Shown here: one piece after another, positions 12,101 to 23,059 of the stretch | Layout of the letters: each line of letters starts with the position of its first letter | How positions within the stretch are numbered: position 1 is the first letter of the stretch | Assembly (NCBI GenBank): GCA_900088475.1 | Contig: FLMG01001956.1 | Coordinates: 179,525 to 207,875, forward strand | DNA: 28,351 nt | Reading direction: 5' to 3' | DNA from: Hyphochytrium catenoides | Taxonomy: Eukaryota; Sar; Hyphochytriomycetes; Hyphochytriales; Hyphochytriaceae | Position numbers and translations under genes: made by a program | The notes under the pieces: generated by a model | The model's input: only the letters and a program-made list of their open reading frames with translations | Database searches by the model: none | What the model was told of the DNA's origin: nothing

Positions 12101-12384
12101 ATTGGTTGCTGAAAAAAGCCAAAGCCAACGTTCTTCGAATAACCCATTCATTCTCTTCTCCCTCCATTGTCCTTTTTTTGCAAAGACCCAATCAATGAAG
12201 ATAGACACACCTGATTGGATAGCTGATTGGCAGCGTCTGCCAATCAGCGTTTCGGACGGTTTTCATTGGTTCATACCTCGATCAAAAAACCAAGTATACA
12301 TCCAATAGGAGAGTCCAAACGTGCTAAAACCAAAGACGATTGGGTGAGGGGCTGATCTGGCTGTGGGCTCGATGGTTTGATTGG
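12101..12384. promoter_or_regulatory. Cluster of nine CCAAT/ATTGG boxes
   Basis: CCAAT or its complement ATTGG occurs at 12101, 12188, 12214, 12226, 12240, 12265, 12302, 12339 and 12380. That is nine copies in 284 bases, where about one or fewer is expected by chance for a five-base word on both strands. CCAAT is the core of NF-Y (HAP) binding sites, although the flanks here vary. The cluster lies about 485-770 bases upstream of the secreted cysteine-rich gene at 12869, which it may serve as an upstream activating region. It overlaps a minus-strand open frame (12718-12263) that I do not consider a gene. Confidence 0.45.
12223..12247. repeat. Perfect 11-bp inverted repeat with 3-bp spacer
   Basis: The arms are CTGATTGGCAG and CTGCCAATCAG around the spacer CGT, with no mismatch. 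Each arm contains one ATTGG/CCAAT box of the surrounding cluster, so the palindrome places two boxes face to face. It could bind a dimeric factor or form a hairpin in RNA. Confidence 0.8.
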
Positions 12385-12868
12385 TCCATTTGAGTAGCAG
12401 GTGATGTGAAGAGAAGTGGCATTTTGGAGGATCTTTGGGCCTATTGTCATTGTGACATTGTTGTATAGTAGTAGATGTCCTAGATGCTTTGCTGTCATTG
12501 TCCTCATGACGAGTTGTTGTAGGAAGGCACCAGCAGGCTTTAGATGAATGATACACATAGGTGGTGACTCTTTGCTGGTAGAGGAAGTGGAGCAATGAAC
12601 AAGAGACGCCATTCCATCCGCCTGCAGTTTGCAATAACGATCTCCAGTACTTGGCCCTATTCCACCAAAAACCATGGACCTTTGGGCAAATATAGTTGAT
12701 ACAAGCAGGCTTTATCATCCAGCGCTACACGTTGGGATGCGGACATACAGATTCCCCATTATTCAACTTTCCTCAAGCACCTCAAGCCCCCGAGCAAACT
12801 CATCGAACTCCCTTTGCCAACGTGTTGACAACATTATTGTCCTGAAGTAGACCACCAATTCAAGAAAG

Positions 12869-13492
12869 ATGCAGAAGCCTTTCGTGATCCTTGCTCTTGC
12901 AGTCGCTGCTGCTTCGCCTGCTGCTGCCGTTTGGTGCCCTCAGGGCCAGATCCCTGTGAGCGTCGAAGGTGGCCAGGATGGCTGTGCATGGCCCCAAGTC
13001 TGTGTTGCCGAGACTTGGGGTAACTGCCCGTCGGGCTCCTACTGCACTCGCGTCAAGACAGGTGTCCTCGGCTGCCGCCTAAACGGCTGGTACCCACCCA
13101 ACAACTATAACACTCTTGTAACCTATGGGGGATACAACCAGGGTGAGCCAACTTGTCCTGCTGGGCAGGCTCCTGTCTCTGTAGAAGGCGGTCAGACCGG
13201 CTGTGCCCCTTATCCGATCTGTGCTGGCGTGCAGGGTAACTGTCCTTCAGGCTCTTACTGTGACATTGTAAAGACCGGCGTTCTAGGATGCAAGCCAGGT
13301 TCTGGCCCTCAACCTGGACAATGCCCACCTGGACAGTCTCCTGTGTCAGTAGAATATGGCCAAACTGGGTGCGCTCCTTACCCCATTTGTTCTGGCGAGC
13401 AGTGGGGGAACTGTCCTGCTGGTTCTACTTGTGGTCGTGTTCAGACAGGGGTCCTTGGTTGCAGTCTCCGCCCAAGAAGCCTTCGCCAATAA
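12869..13492 (+). CDS. Secreted cysteine-rich protein with three six-cysteine repeats
   Basis: This single-exon frame encodes 207 residues and ends in TAA. Residues 1-20 form a clear signal peptide (basic MQKP, hydrophobic FVILALAVAAAS, small residues before a likely cut near Ala20). The mature part is three copies of one module beginning at Cys23, Cys96 and Cys152. Each copy has six cysteines in the pattern C-x15-C-x5-C-x6/7-C-x5-C-x9-C and contains P-V-S-V-E-x-G-Q-x-G-C, GNCP-x-GS-x-C and TGVLGC. Spacing is constant except that the second copy is one residue shorter between cysteines 3 and 4. Linkers are 26 residues (Tyr/Asn/Pro-rich) and 10 residues (Pro/Gly-rich). All 18 cysteines are paired by position, which suggests three disulfides per module. 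An extracellular or cell-wall role is likely. I do not recognise the module. An AATAAA overlaps the stop codon. Confidence 0.88.
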   Translation: MQKPFVILALAVAAASPAAAVWCPQGQIPVSVEGGQDGCAWPQVCVAETWGNCPSGSYCTRVKTGVLGCRLNGWYPPNNYNTLVTYGGYNQGEPTCPAGQAPVSVEGGQTGCAPYPICAGVQGNCPSGSYCDIVKTGVLGCKPGSGPQPGQCPPGQSPVSVEYGQTGCAPYPICSGEQWGNCPAGSTCGRVQTGVLGCSLRPRSLRQ

Positions 13493-13956
13493 ACCCAGGT
13501 CTCATTTTTAAATGACTGCCTGCACTGCAGGTCACTTGGTCTATAATAAGGCGGGTTATTCAGACCAATTGTAAGTAGACTGTCCTGCAACCTATTATAT
13601 TATGTAATGAAATGACATTGATTTTGGGTCCAAGTGCATCCTCTACAAGCAGGAATGTAGGGTTGAACCGTGAGTATGCCACCACAGTTCAGCTCCATCC
13701 AAAATGCTCTTTCTTACCCTCTTCCAAAGCCAAACCTCCACTTCCTCTTGGAGGTTATAAGATGATAAAGCCACCTACTTACTCCAGAGTATTTGTTCTT
13801 ACTGATAGCTGTATGGGTGATGAACCCTCCAGTGAGGTCACACTGGCACCCGCCTGCTAGTGGAGTTCGCCCATCTGGTCACCACTTGCCCTGCTCATGA
13901 AGGAGACAATACAGCACTGAGGTTAAATCATCGTCTGGTAGGTAGCCTTTTTTGAT

Positions 13957-14127
13957 ATGATGCGTCAGTCAACTCCTTATAACAACAAGAATACCGGTGG
14001 TAAGGCTTCGTGGCGCACTTTGGCTCAATTGAAGCACAAGCTGAAGGGAGGGCACTCCTTGGTGCATCAGATTAGTCCAGTTATTATATCTTCACAGGCA
14101 ATCAGAGGATTGACAGATATAGGTTGA
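13957..14127 (+). CDS. Possible small ORF of 56 residues, unknown
   Basis: A frame from tandem ATG codons to TGA encodes a basic, Gln/Asn/Lys-rich peptide starting MMRQSTPYNNKNTGGKASW and including LAQLKHKLKGGHS. An in-frame TAG lies shortly upstream, so the frame is closed on both sides. It resembles no family I know. A frame of this length can occur by chance, so it is listed only as a candidate. It may instead be an exon. Confidence 0.2.
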   Translation: MMRQSTPYNNKNTGGKASWRTLAQLKHKLKGGHSLVHQISPVIISSQAIRGLTDIG

Positions 14128-14756
14128 ACAATCATCCCACGCACCAAATGGGTCATCTATACAATAGACCTGGCTGTTCCCAAACGTTGAGTATCAGAAA
14201 GCCTTATCGTTCGGCACCGATGCAGCAAGAACTTATCCTCCTGGAATTGACTTTAGATCTAAGAATACTAACAATCACTAAGTCCAATCGCCCTCTGTCA
14301 TTTACAATAAAGGCTCTCCAACAGCTTGCTACCATCGTCTTCTACCGCCCGAGAGGCTGCATAACCATCCCAAAATAAAGCATTCACCCGCGAAATGAGA
14401 TTTGCGGAACTACCAACGCGGCGCGATGATGTATCAGAAGTGTTTGACTCGGTAAAATCATTTTAGATCATATGACCGTCGTGATTTAAGAGAGTTTCTT
14501 CATCATAACATCATCGACACCACCAATGGCCCATGGTAGAGCGAGGTCAACTCAAGAACGAGGGCATGGAGACACACAACGTCTTTAGGTCAGAGATGCG
14601 CGTTGTTGGGAAGTGAGCGAGGGCAGCGCAGCACAAAGAAAGATCATGACAGGTCTCTATTAACTTAACAAAGCTTAGATGCCTTGAATATCCTGTCCTG
14701 ACCGCAAGTATTGAACCTCTCTTACCTCTTGAACGTTACACTTGGGGCTCACTGCG

Positions 14757-15095
14757 ACTTCAGCAGAGCTTCACGTAGAGATTCAAGAAATGTAAGCCTG
14801 TAGGACGGTGGTCAAATAGTTGCCAACACAGCTCGTTCAATCCTTCCGCAGTGACCGTATGTCCAGCTTCCAAGCTAGCTTGGTGGTCCTGCGCGCCCTG
14901 TGTGCCGTTGCCCCTGGTCGCCACCAACAAAGCTGATGGGTGGTGCAGGATCTTTTAGGTAGCCGCTAACGGCCATACTGGGGGGCAGACGTCTCCCTAC
15001 TGAGGGCCGGGAGATGACCCCTGCCCCTGATCTCTGTTTGTTTCCATAGTCTTCCTTTATTGGGGGTACCGCCACTGGTGCTCCCGAACATCACA
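14757..15095 (-). other. GC-rich patch with overlapping open minus-strand frames
   Basis: On the minus strand an ATG at 15092-15090 opens a frame of about 41 codons beginning MFGSTSGGTPNKG. A second frame, about 14957-14760, reads 62 or so codons to TGA, including AEGLNELCWQLFDHRPTG and HFLNLYVKLC. A possible acceptor (CCTAAAAG) lies just before the second frame, but no donor joins the two convincingly. Higher GC content lengthens chance frames, so this may not be coding. Confidence 0.2.
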
Positions 15096-15312
15096 CGCTT
15101 ACCCCACTTCACTTATTTTCCCCCTTCCCTTGTGATCCTCGAACAACGTGTAGGTTTTCAATGCCCATTCAATCTGCAGGAAGATTTCTTGGTTATCATT
15201 GATTCCTGGAGGAGCCCTCTGTCGCTACTCCATCAGAACCCTCACTCGATCTCTTTCCAGAGGAGGGAAAGGCCACACGCTGCTGTTATTACAAAGGAGA
15301 GTGCAACTGCAG

Positions 15313-15494
15313 GTGGAGAGACAGTGAGTAGGGAGAGAGAGACACAGAGAGGAAATGGGAAGAGCCAGAGCGAGAGGAGAGCGACAACGAGAGAGAGGAG
15401 AAGGAGAGAGAGAGACAGAGCGCGAAGAAGAGAGAGAAAGGAAAGAGGAGGAGGGAGAGAAAGGGAAGAGGGAGAGAGAGCGAGAGATAGAAGG
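15313..15494 (+). repeat. GA-rich low-complexity tract upstream of the carbamoyl-phosphate synthase gene
   Basis: About 180 bases of nearly uninterrupted purine with many GAGAGA runs, ending about 265 bases before the start codon. In one frame it encodes an Arg/Glu-rich string that inflates a 199-codon open frame (15060-15659), which I reject as a gene. GA tracts in promoters can bind GAGA-type factors or form triplex DNA. That role here is inference. Confidence 0.75.
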
Positions 15495-15759
15495 TCAAGA
15501 AAATTGACAGTAAGGGAATGGTGGTGGGCTCGAGAGAAGAGCAGGAAGAGGCATCATCCCCTTTCCCACGTTTCGTCGTCATCTTGCTTTCTTCCTTCTC
15601 CTTCTCATGCTTTCGTTCTTTTGTCCTGGCGCTTCATCGACGTCGTCAGGATAATTTGAGCGATAGAGTGGAGCGGCGGAGAAGTAAGGGCCTCCAGACA
15701 GGAGGTGTATATAGCTTGCGCCTTACTATCAGGAGAGCGTCAGGTCATTAACCGGAGCA

Positions 15760-18700
15760 ATGCCAACCGCCAAGAGAAAGGTTAACGGCTCCCCAGCCAA
15801 CGGGGTCCTGCCTAAGCGCCGTAACACCGAGGGGAACCACATGGGAGCCACAGGAAAGCTCGTACTGAAGGATGGCGCCGCCTACACTGGCTATTCTTTT
15901 GGAGCCAAGCGCTCAATGGCAGGAGAAGTCGTGTTCAATACTGGGATGGTTGGCTACCCGGAGGCACTGACGGATCCTTCTTACCGGGGGCAAATCCTAG
16001 TTCTTACCTTTCCTTTGGTCGGCAACTACGGCGTTCCGTGCACCAAGCAGCAGGACGACTTTGGTTTACCCGCCAATTTTGAGTCGCTCGAGATTCAGAT
16101 TGCTGGACTTATTGTCCAGGAATACTCTCATGATCATAGCCATTGGGCAGCCGTCAAGTCTCTATCCGAATGGCTGCAGGAGTCGAACATACCTGCACTT
16201 TATGGCATTGACACTAGAATGTTAACCAAGAAAATCCGTCAAACCGGTGCTCTCCTTGGCAAAATTGAGTTTGAGGATGATCCAGTAGACTTCGTGGACC
16301 CCAATAAGAGGAACCTAGTAGCTGAGGTTACCATCAAGGAGCCGCGTGTGTTCAACAAGGGGGCAAAGTTCAGAATTATTGCCTTTGACTGCGGTATGAA
16401 GCTGAACATCATCAGGTAACAGTGTCAAGTCCTCGCAACCACTTTCAGCCAGTTTCTCTCCTTTGTGATTGGGCTTGCCCATGGCAGCGTACCCCTTTAG
16501 CTGTCGCCTTTTAGGGGCTTTCTGCTGCTATCGGTCTCAGTTTGTGCCTCGCGCAAGAAACCTCACTGTTCGGCCTTATCTGACTCGCTTTACGTAGGTT
16601 TTTAGCCGCAAAGGACATCGAACTCTTCGTAGTCCCATATGACTATGACCTAGCCAACACCGACTATCCTTATGATGGCATCTTCATTAGTAATGGGCCC
16701 GGAGACCCGGTAATGGCTTCGGCAACCGTTAAGTCCATTCGGTGGGCCATCCAGCAAGAGAATCCGAAGCCAGTCTTCGGTATCTGTCTTGGAAACCAAA
16801 TCTTGGCCCTTGCCATTGGCGCCAAGACTTACAAAATGAAGTTTGGAAACCGCAGCATGAACCAGCCGTGTATTGATATGAGAACTACGAGGTAAGGGGC
16901 TTGAGGAGATTCGGTTATAAAGGTCTCGGTTTGCCTTTTCCCATGCTTCTCTCCATGTACCTTCCTTCTTTGGCGCTTTCTTTCCAGCTACACTTCTTTC
17001 CAGCTACACTTTATGTCTATTGCCACCTTATCCTTGGCTAATGCTCGCTCCTCTCTTTCAGGTGCTATATTACTCCGCAGAACCACGGCTATGCGGTCGA
17101 CTCTGCCTCCCTTCCTGAGGGCTGGAAGACGTTCTTCATGAACGCTAATGACTACACAAATGAGGGTATTATGCATACCTCTAAGCCCTTTTTCTCGGTT
17201 CAATTCCATCCTGAGGCTTGTGGCGGGCCTATGGACACGAGCTTCCTTTTCGACATGTTCCTTGCGAGGGTCGCTGGGGCACCTGCGGAGGTGACAGTGT
17301 TGGACACTAGTATGTTCATTACCAAGACCATCAAGAAGGTCTTACTTATCGGCTCAGGTGGCCTTTCAATCGGCCAAGCTGGAGAGTTCGACTACTCAGG
17401 CTCTCAGGCTATCAAGGCTCTTAAAGAGGAGGGCCTGGAGGTTGTGCTGATCAACCCCAACATTGCCACTGTACAAACTTCTAAGGGCATGGCAGACAGA
17501 GTATATTTCCTTCCTGTTAAGGCTAACTTCGTAGAAGAAGTTATCAAGAAGGAGAGACCTCAGGGGATCATTGTCAGTATGGGAGGACAGACGGCGCTGA
17601 ACGTTGGCGTAGAGCTGTATAACAGCGGTGTGTTGAAGAAATATGACGTCGAAGTTCTTGGTACTCCTATTCCGGTCATTATCAACACCGAGGACAGAGA
17701 ACTCTTCTCCGCGAAGCTACAGGAAATCGGAGAAACTGCCGCTCTTTCTTATCCTGCTCAGACTATCGACGAGGCGAAGAAGGCAGCAGCTATGATCGGC
17801 TATCCAGTCTTGGTGCGTGCTGCCTTTGCGCTTGGTGGACTTGGCTCCGGCTTCGCAGCAAATGAGGAGGAGCTAGTGGCACTGGCAAAGAAGGCTTTTG
17901 CCTCTTCCGACCAGATTCTTATCGATCAGGACTTGAGGGGCTGGAAGGAGGTGGAGTATGAGGTAGTGCGTGACGTAAAGGACAATTGCATTACAGTCTG
18001 CAACATGGAGAACTTTGATCCGCTGGGTATTCATACAGGTAAGCGGGTAAGGAGGATAGAACAGCAGAAGTTGATGAAAGCTTGAACATCTCGAGTTGTC
18101 AGTGGCATCACTCTATTACTTCTTTATTCGACTTCGCGGTTGATCTCAGTCTAGATAGTATTCTAGTCTGGTCTAAAATTCCTTTTGTGTTTGCTTCATC
18201 GGTAGGCGACTCGATTGTGGTTGCTCCTTCTCAGACTCTCAGCAACCGAGAGTACTTCAAGCTTCGTTCGGTGGCGCAAAAAGTCGTAAGACACCTGGGA
18301 ATCGTTGGAGAATGTAACATCCAGTACGCACTGTCTCCCGATAGCGAGCGCTACTGCATTATTGAGGTCAACGCTCGCCTCTCTCGGTCCAGCGCCCTAG
18401 CCTCCAAGGCTACTGGCTATCCTCTTGCGTACGTAGCAGCCAAGCTCTCCCTTGGTATCGATCTTGTCAGCATCAAGAACAGCGTGACCACCACCACAAC
18501 GGCTTGTTTTGAGCCTTCTTTGGATTATTGCGTGGTCAAGATGCCTCGATGGGACTTGAAGAAGTTCAACAGGGTCAGCAAGGACCTTGGCAGTCGAATG
18601 CTAAGCGTCGGCGAGGTTATGTCGATTGGAAGAAACTTCGAGGAGGCCATTCAGAAAGCCGTGAGAATGGTCAACCCGAACCTGATGGGGCTTGATGGAT

Positions 18701-21700
18701 CGCCCATAGCAGAGAAGCTGAACGAGAAGACACTGCCCGAGAAACTGAAGAATCCTACAGACGAAAGGTATGGGGGCCTACTTTTTACCATAGGCTCTTA
18801 GTATGAGATTTAAAGCAGCGGCGACATCTTGACGAAGTTAAATGATTAGCCAATATCTGTGGGCGTCAGGGCTAAATCGGAAGAGGACAGCTGCGAGCTT
18901 GAGTTACAGTGTCAAAAAATCTTACACTGGCCTTAGACCTGACTACCGATTCCCTCATTCGAATGTGTATGCAGGCTCTTCTATGTTGCAGAGGCGCTGG
19001 ATCTCGGTTGGTCCGTAGATAAGATTTACAATCTTACCAAGATTGATCGCTGGTTCCTGTCCAAGCTTAGGAACATCTCCAACCTCCGCAAGGAATTTAA
19101 GGGCCAATCCTTGGAGAGCTTAGATGTCACCAGCTTTCGCAGACTTAAGCAGGCTGGCTTCGGAGATCAGCAAATAGCGGACATGCTTCGCAGCACAGAG
19201 CTTGTAGTGCGAAGAAAGAGGATTGCCTTCGGAGTCGTGCCTATAGTGAAGCAGATTGACACTCTCGCTGCTGAATACCCTGCAACAACAAACTATCTCT
19301 ACTGCACCTATAACGGTTCCGAGCACGATGTAGGAGTGGATGTGACGGCCCCAGGGGTGATGGTGCTAGGATGTGGACCCTACTGCATTGGCAGCAGCGT
19401 AGAGTTCGATTGGTGCGCCGTCAGCGCAATTAGAGAGGTCCGGAGCTCAGGCAACCGCGGCATCGTGGTCAACTGCAACCCAGAAACCGTGAGCACTGAT
19501 TATGACGAGTGTGACCGACTATATTTTGAAGAGCTGACTTTCGAGAGAGTCCTGGATATCTATGAGCACGAGGATGCTAGTGGCGTCATCATCTCAGTCG
19601 GAGGCCAGGTTTGTCCCAGTCAACTTCTAGAACACCCGCTTTCTCTTGTTTGACTTCGGATGCTTCAGCCGTCTCTAGCCATCTATTTCTAGGTCTCTCT
19701 TCAGGTTTATCTTCAGATTCTCAACTAGTAGTGATGATGTTGTGTTCTCAGCGATGCTCTAATATCCCACAGGGTATCCTACTGCTAACCTCTGTCTTGT
19801 ATTTAGATCCCCAACAATCTTTCCATGCCCCTCTACCGTGCCGGAGTCAACATTCTGGGTACTAGCCCGGAGAGCATCGATAACTGCGAAGACAGAAACA
19901 AGTTCTCTGCGCTTCTCGATACACTTGGTGTGGACCAGCCAAGGTAAACCCTTACACCCGCATGAGGAAATCAATTCCGTGCCTCTATCCATCTCTTGAT
20001 TGTAAGCTTTGTCCTCGCCTGTCAGACCAGTGTACTACTAAGTCATGGGTGGTTCGAGATGGAGGGAGTAACATGTATTCCTTTTGCAGGTGGGCTGAGG
20101 TGAAGACTCCTAAGCAGGCTGCGCAGTTCTCTAAGGAGGTGGGATATCCTGTTCTTGTCCGGCCCAGTTACGTTCTCAGTGGTGCGGCCATGAGGGTGGC
20201 AAGTAGCGAGTCAGAGCTCCTAACGTAAGGTTTCATGTCCGCCAAACATTGCTTTGACTCAGGACTGACTAAGTTGTCGACCCTCACATTCTCTACCAAC
20301 TTACAGCTACCTAGAGCTTGCTGTGGACACAACCAAGACCTCCTCTATCTGTGTATCGAAGTTTATTGTGAATGCTAAGGAGATTGAGTTCGACGGTGTA
20401 TCAAAGGATGGCCAGATCATCAACTATGCTATATCGGAGCACGTTGAAAACGCAGGTAAGTCAAAGTTCACACCGAGCGGCCCATAGGGGTTACCTTCAT
20501 AGTGCTATTGGGAAGGCAGTGAAGGAGGATAATCGAGGGAAAGGGGAACTCGACAGAGACCGCGGATTGAGGAAGGGCGCATCCTTGAGAGCACCGAGGA
20601 ACAGTGAGAGGAATGGCGCATAGTATTTGACTGGGTGAGTGGCAACCATCTTTAGGAACAAGATTATGACCCGCGACCTCTTCTTCGCAGGCGTCCATTC
20701 TGGGGATGCTACTCTTCTCCTTCCGGCTCAGCGCCTCTACGTGCACACCATCAAGCAAGTGAAGAGGATCGCCCAATCCATCTCTACCGCGCTGAAAATC
20801 TCAGGACCTTTTAACATCCAGCTTATGGCCAAGGATAACTACGTGAAAGTCATCGAGTGCAATCTGCGCGCTTCACGGACGTTTCCATTCATTTCTAAGA
20901 CTTTTGACTTCAACTTCATCAGTCTGGCAACAAAAATTATGATTGGGCTGCCGGTCAAACCGTTCCCAATTGCTTTGGTGGACATTGACTATGTGGGAGT
21001 GAAGGCACCACAGTTCTCCTTTACTAGGCTTCAGGTATGCAGGCAGCGTCAAATTAACACCTGGAATGTGCAAGAGAAAAGAGCGGATGATGAAAGAGAG
21101 CATCAAGAGTTACCAAATACAACGTAGTATCTCGAGGACCTTGGGGGAAAGTGAACTTTTGACTACATCTAACTCTCTTGCAGGGCGCCGACCCCACTCT
21201 TGGAGTCGAGATGGCTTCAACAGGAGAAGTGGCATGCTTTGGAACTGATGTCCATGATGCTTATCTCAAGGCGCTTTTATCCTCTGGCTTCAACTTGCCA
21301 AAGAAGGAGAAGTAAGAGGCTAACGTGTCTTTGCTGCCTAGCCACCTCTCTACGAACGTATCGGTCATCTTACTCCTCGCCTTCTATTGTTGCAGTGGCA
21401 TCCTCATATCCCTTGGCGATGAGAGCAGCAAGCTCGAGTTCTTGGAATCTGCGCAGGCTCTAGAGGAGATGGGGTACAAGCTCTACGCCACCGAAGGCAC
21501 AGCGAACTTCCTCCGTGAGCACGAAGTAAAGGTGACTGTTTTGCACAAGCCTAACTCTAAGAAGACGCCTGGTGTCATTGAGTACATCAACGAAAAGAAG
21601 GTGGATCTGGTTATTAACGTATCCGAGGTAGGTTGCACGGCTCTGACGGCCTCGTCCTATCCTTCTCACGTACTGCTATGTTGAATGATGGTTACTTGCT

Positions 21701-22171
21701 TATGGCTCTCATAACTCTCCTTTGTCGACGCTGACCCATGGTATGCTCTTGTCCATCAGCTCGCATCTCTTGTTCCTCCGTTTCTCCTCATCTGCGAGTA
21801 GCTTGGCCTTTTCCTCTCTCCTGCAACACTTGCTACTTTCTTCATTCTGTTTGCTATGGAGAGGACCCTTTCATTTGCACGCTTTGAGAGTGACTTGCAT
21901 TCCTTCACCCATTTTTTTCCCCTAGGGCTCTTCCAAGGAAGAAATCACTGATGGATACTTAATGCGACGTGCGGCCGTGGACTTTGGTGCATCTCTCATT
22001 ACGAACGCCAAGTGCGCGGTGCTGCTGGTCCAGGCGCTGACCAAAGCTCTGGAAAACAAGAAGCTGGAGATCATGAACATCACAGAATATTACCGGTTGC
22101 CTGTTGCGGGCTGGAGCACGGGGGGTCCTCCAGTAGGGGGAGCTCACCGAAAACTGTCGACCACTTATTAG
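15760..22171 (+). CDS. Glutamine-type carbamoyl-phosphate synthase, fused GATase and synthetase, 1,497 residues
   Basis: Twelve exons join in perfect phase: 15760-16415, 16598-16891, 17062-18038, 18206-18767, 18975-19608, 19807-19943, 20090-20224, 20307-20455, 20691-21034, 21184-21311, 21396-21627 and 21926-22171 (TAG). The enzyme makes carbamoyl phosphate from glutamine, bicarbonate and two ATP, for pyrimidine or arginine synthesis. Residues ~34-220 are the small-subunit N-domain. The amidotransferase follows, with an intact triad Cys282 (GICLGNQ), His366 and Glu368 (QFHPE). The two ATP-grasp halves start near 408 ([20 protein letters not shown]) and 957 ([19 protein letters not shown]). The MGS-like regulatory domain starts near 1339 ([13 protein letters not shown]). 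It ends there, with no dihydroorotase or aspartate transcarbamylase, and its size equals animal CPS I/III. The Asn after LG, where CAD has His, also resembles CPS III. The N-terminal extension ([15 protein letters not shown]) is basic but not a clear mitochondrial presequence. Whether it is the cytosolic pyrimidine or mitochondrial type is undecided. Confidence 0.97.
16978..17009 (+). repeat. Perfect 16-bp tandem duplication carrying acceptor-like TTTCCAG, in intron 2
   Basis: The unit TTCTTTCCAGCTACAC occurs twice in a row within intron 2 (16892-17061) of the carbamoyl-phosphate synthase gene. Each copy has a polypyrimidine-CAG that could act as a splice acceptor. Using either one would shift the frame, so the correct acceptor is at 17061. 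Confidence 0.85.
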
Positions 22172-23059
22172 TCATTCCCTCTCTCAGTTCCGTACGATAA
22201 AGAATAGCTGACTAGGTCTAATGCTAAGTAAGCCCACTTTATCTTGCTGCGGAGCGCATCTCAGCACATAATAGACTCTTAACATATGAGGAGAGAAGCT
22301 GAGCGAGGCCCTTATCATTATCATGTCGGCACTCGTTAAACCTTCCACTCTGCTTTACATCATAAAACTTTTTGACATTTTCTTGTCCTCTTCTTTCTAT
22401 GGACGTGACTTCTCTTTTCTTTGTTGAGTAAGCTGAGACTGTGCAAGTGCCGAACACTGAGTGTGTAGGATAGATAGAAGAAGGACATGGAATAAGGAAG
22501 ACAAGCAACGACAAGGGGCGCGAAGGAGGGAGTAGGAGACCGGCAGAGAAGGAAGGAAAGAGATAGAGGTGGCGTTTGGCCCCTTTTCTTTTTGGGTAAG
22601 TTATATATTGACGGAGAAGAGTGATAAGTGGAGAGAAGAGAGATCAGATACGTGACGCCAGCAGCGACCCTGGCGCACCATAGAGAGCCTAGCTTAGCGC
22701 ATGACGGCCCAACCCCAGCACAACTGCCTCCCTTCAGAGCAGGGGCAATGGGCAGTGGCAGACAAGGGACGGTGTCAATGTAACCTCACTGGACCCATAC
22801 AGTACCGCCATCAATAGATACAGTAGATAGCTACCACAACGACTAAACTCTAAGAGCCTTCGTTCTTGTTGTCCCCAGCTTGATCTGCTTTCACACTCAT
22901 CATTGCTACGAAGTAAAGGCCTTTTATAAAAAATCAAAAGGTGGATCATATTTTAATTTAACATGGGACCTAATGCCGGAGTACTGCTTTTTATAGGGCT
23001 AGACATTTCTTTTATTCGGTTTTTATGAGATAAGGCGTTACTAACCCATCCGAAGCAAA

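Larger units (their letters stand above)
13493..15312. other. Gap with only weak small-ORF candidates
   Basis: No recognised gene. A 56-codon ATG frame at 13957-14127 and a GC-rich patch at about 14757-15095 with long minus-strand frames are listed separately. The rest shows no domain, repeat or RNA gene that I can support. Confidence 0.5.

Noticed and set aside
12263-12718. A 151-codon minus-strand open frame and an overlapping 134-codon frame
   Set aside because: Two frames are open over the same bases, neither shows a domain, and the region is better explained by the CCAAT cluster upstream of 12869.
15000-15095. A resemblance of the minus-strand start MFG--GGT to the MMTAG2 family N-terminus
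   Set aside because: Only a few residues agree and the following conserved segments of that family are missing.
15060-15659. A 199-codon plus-strand open frame before the CPS gene
   Set aside because: Its second half is the GA-rich tract read as Arg/Glu repeats, and the first half has no domain; composition explains the length.
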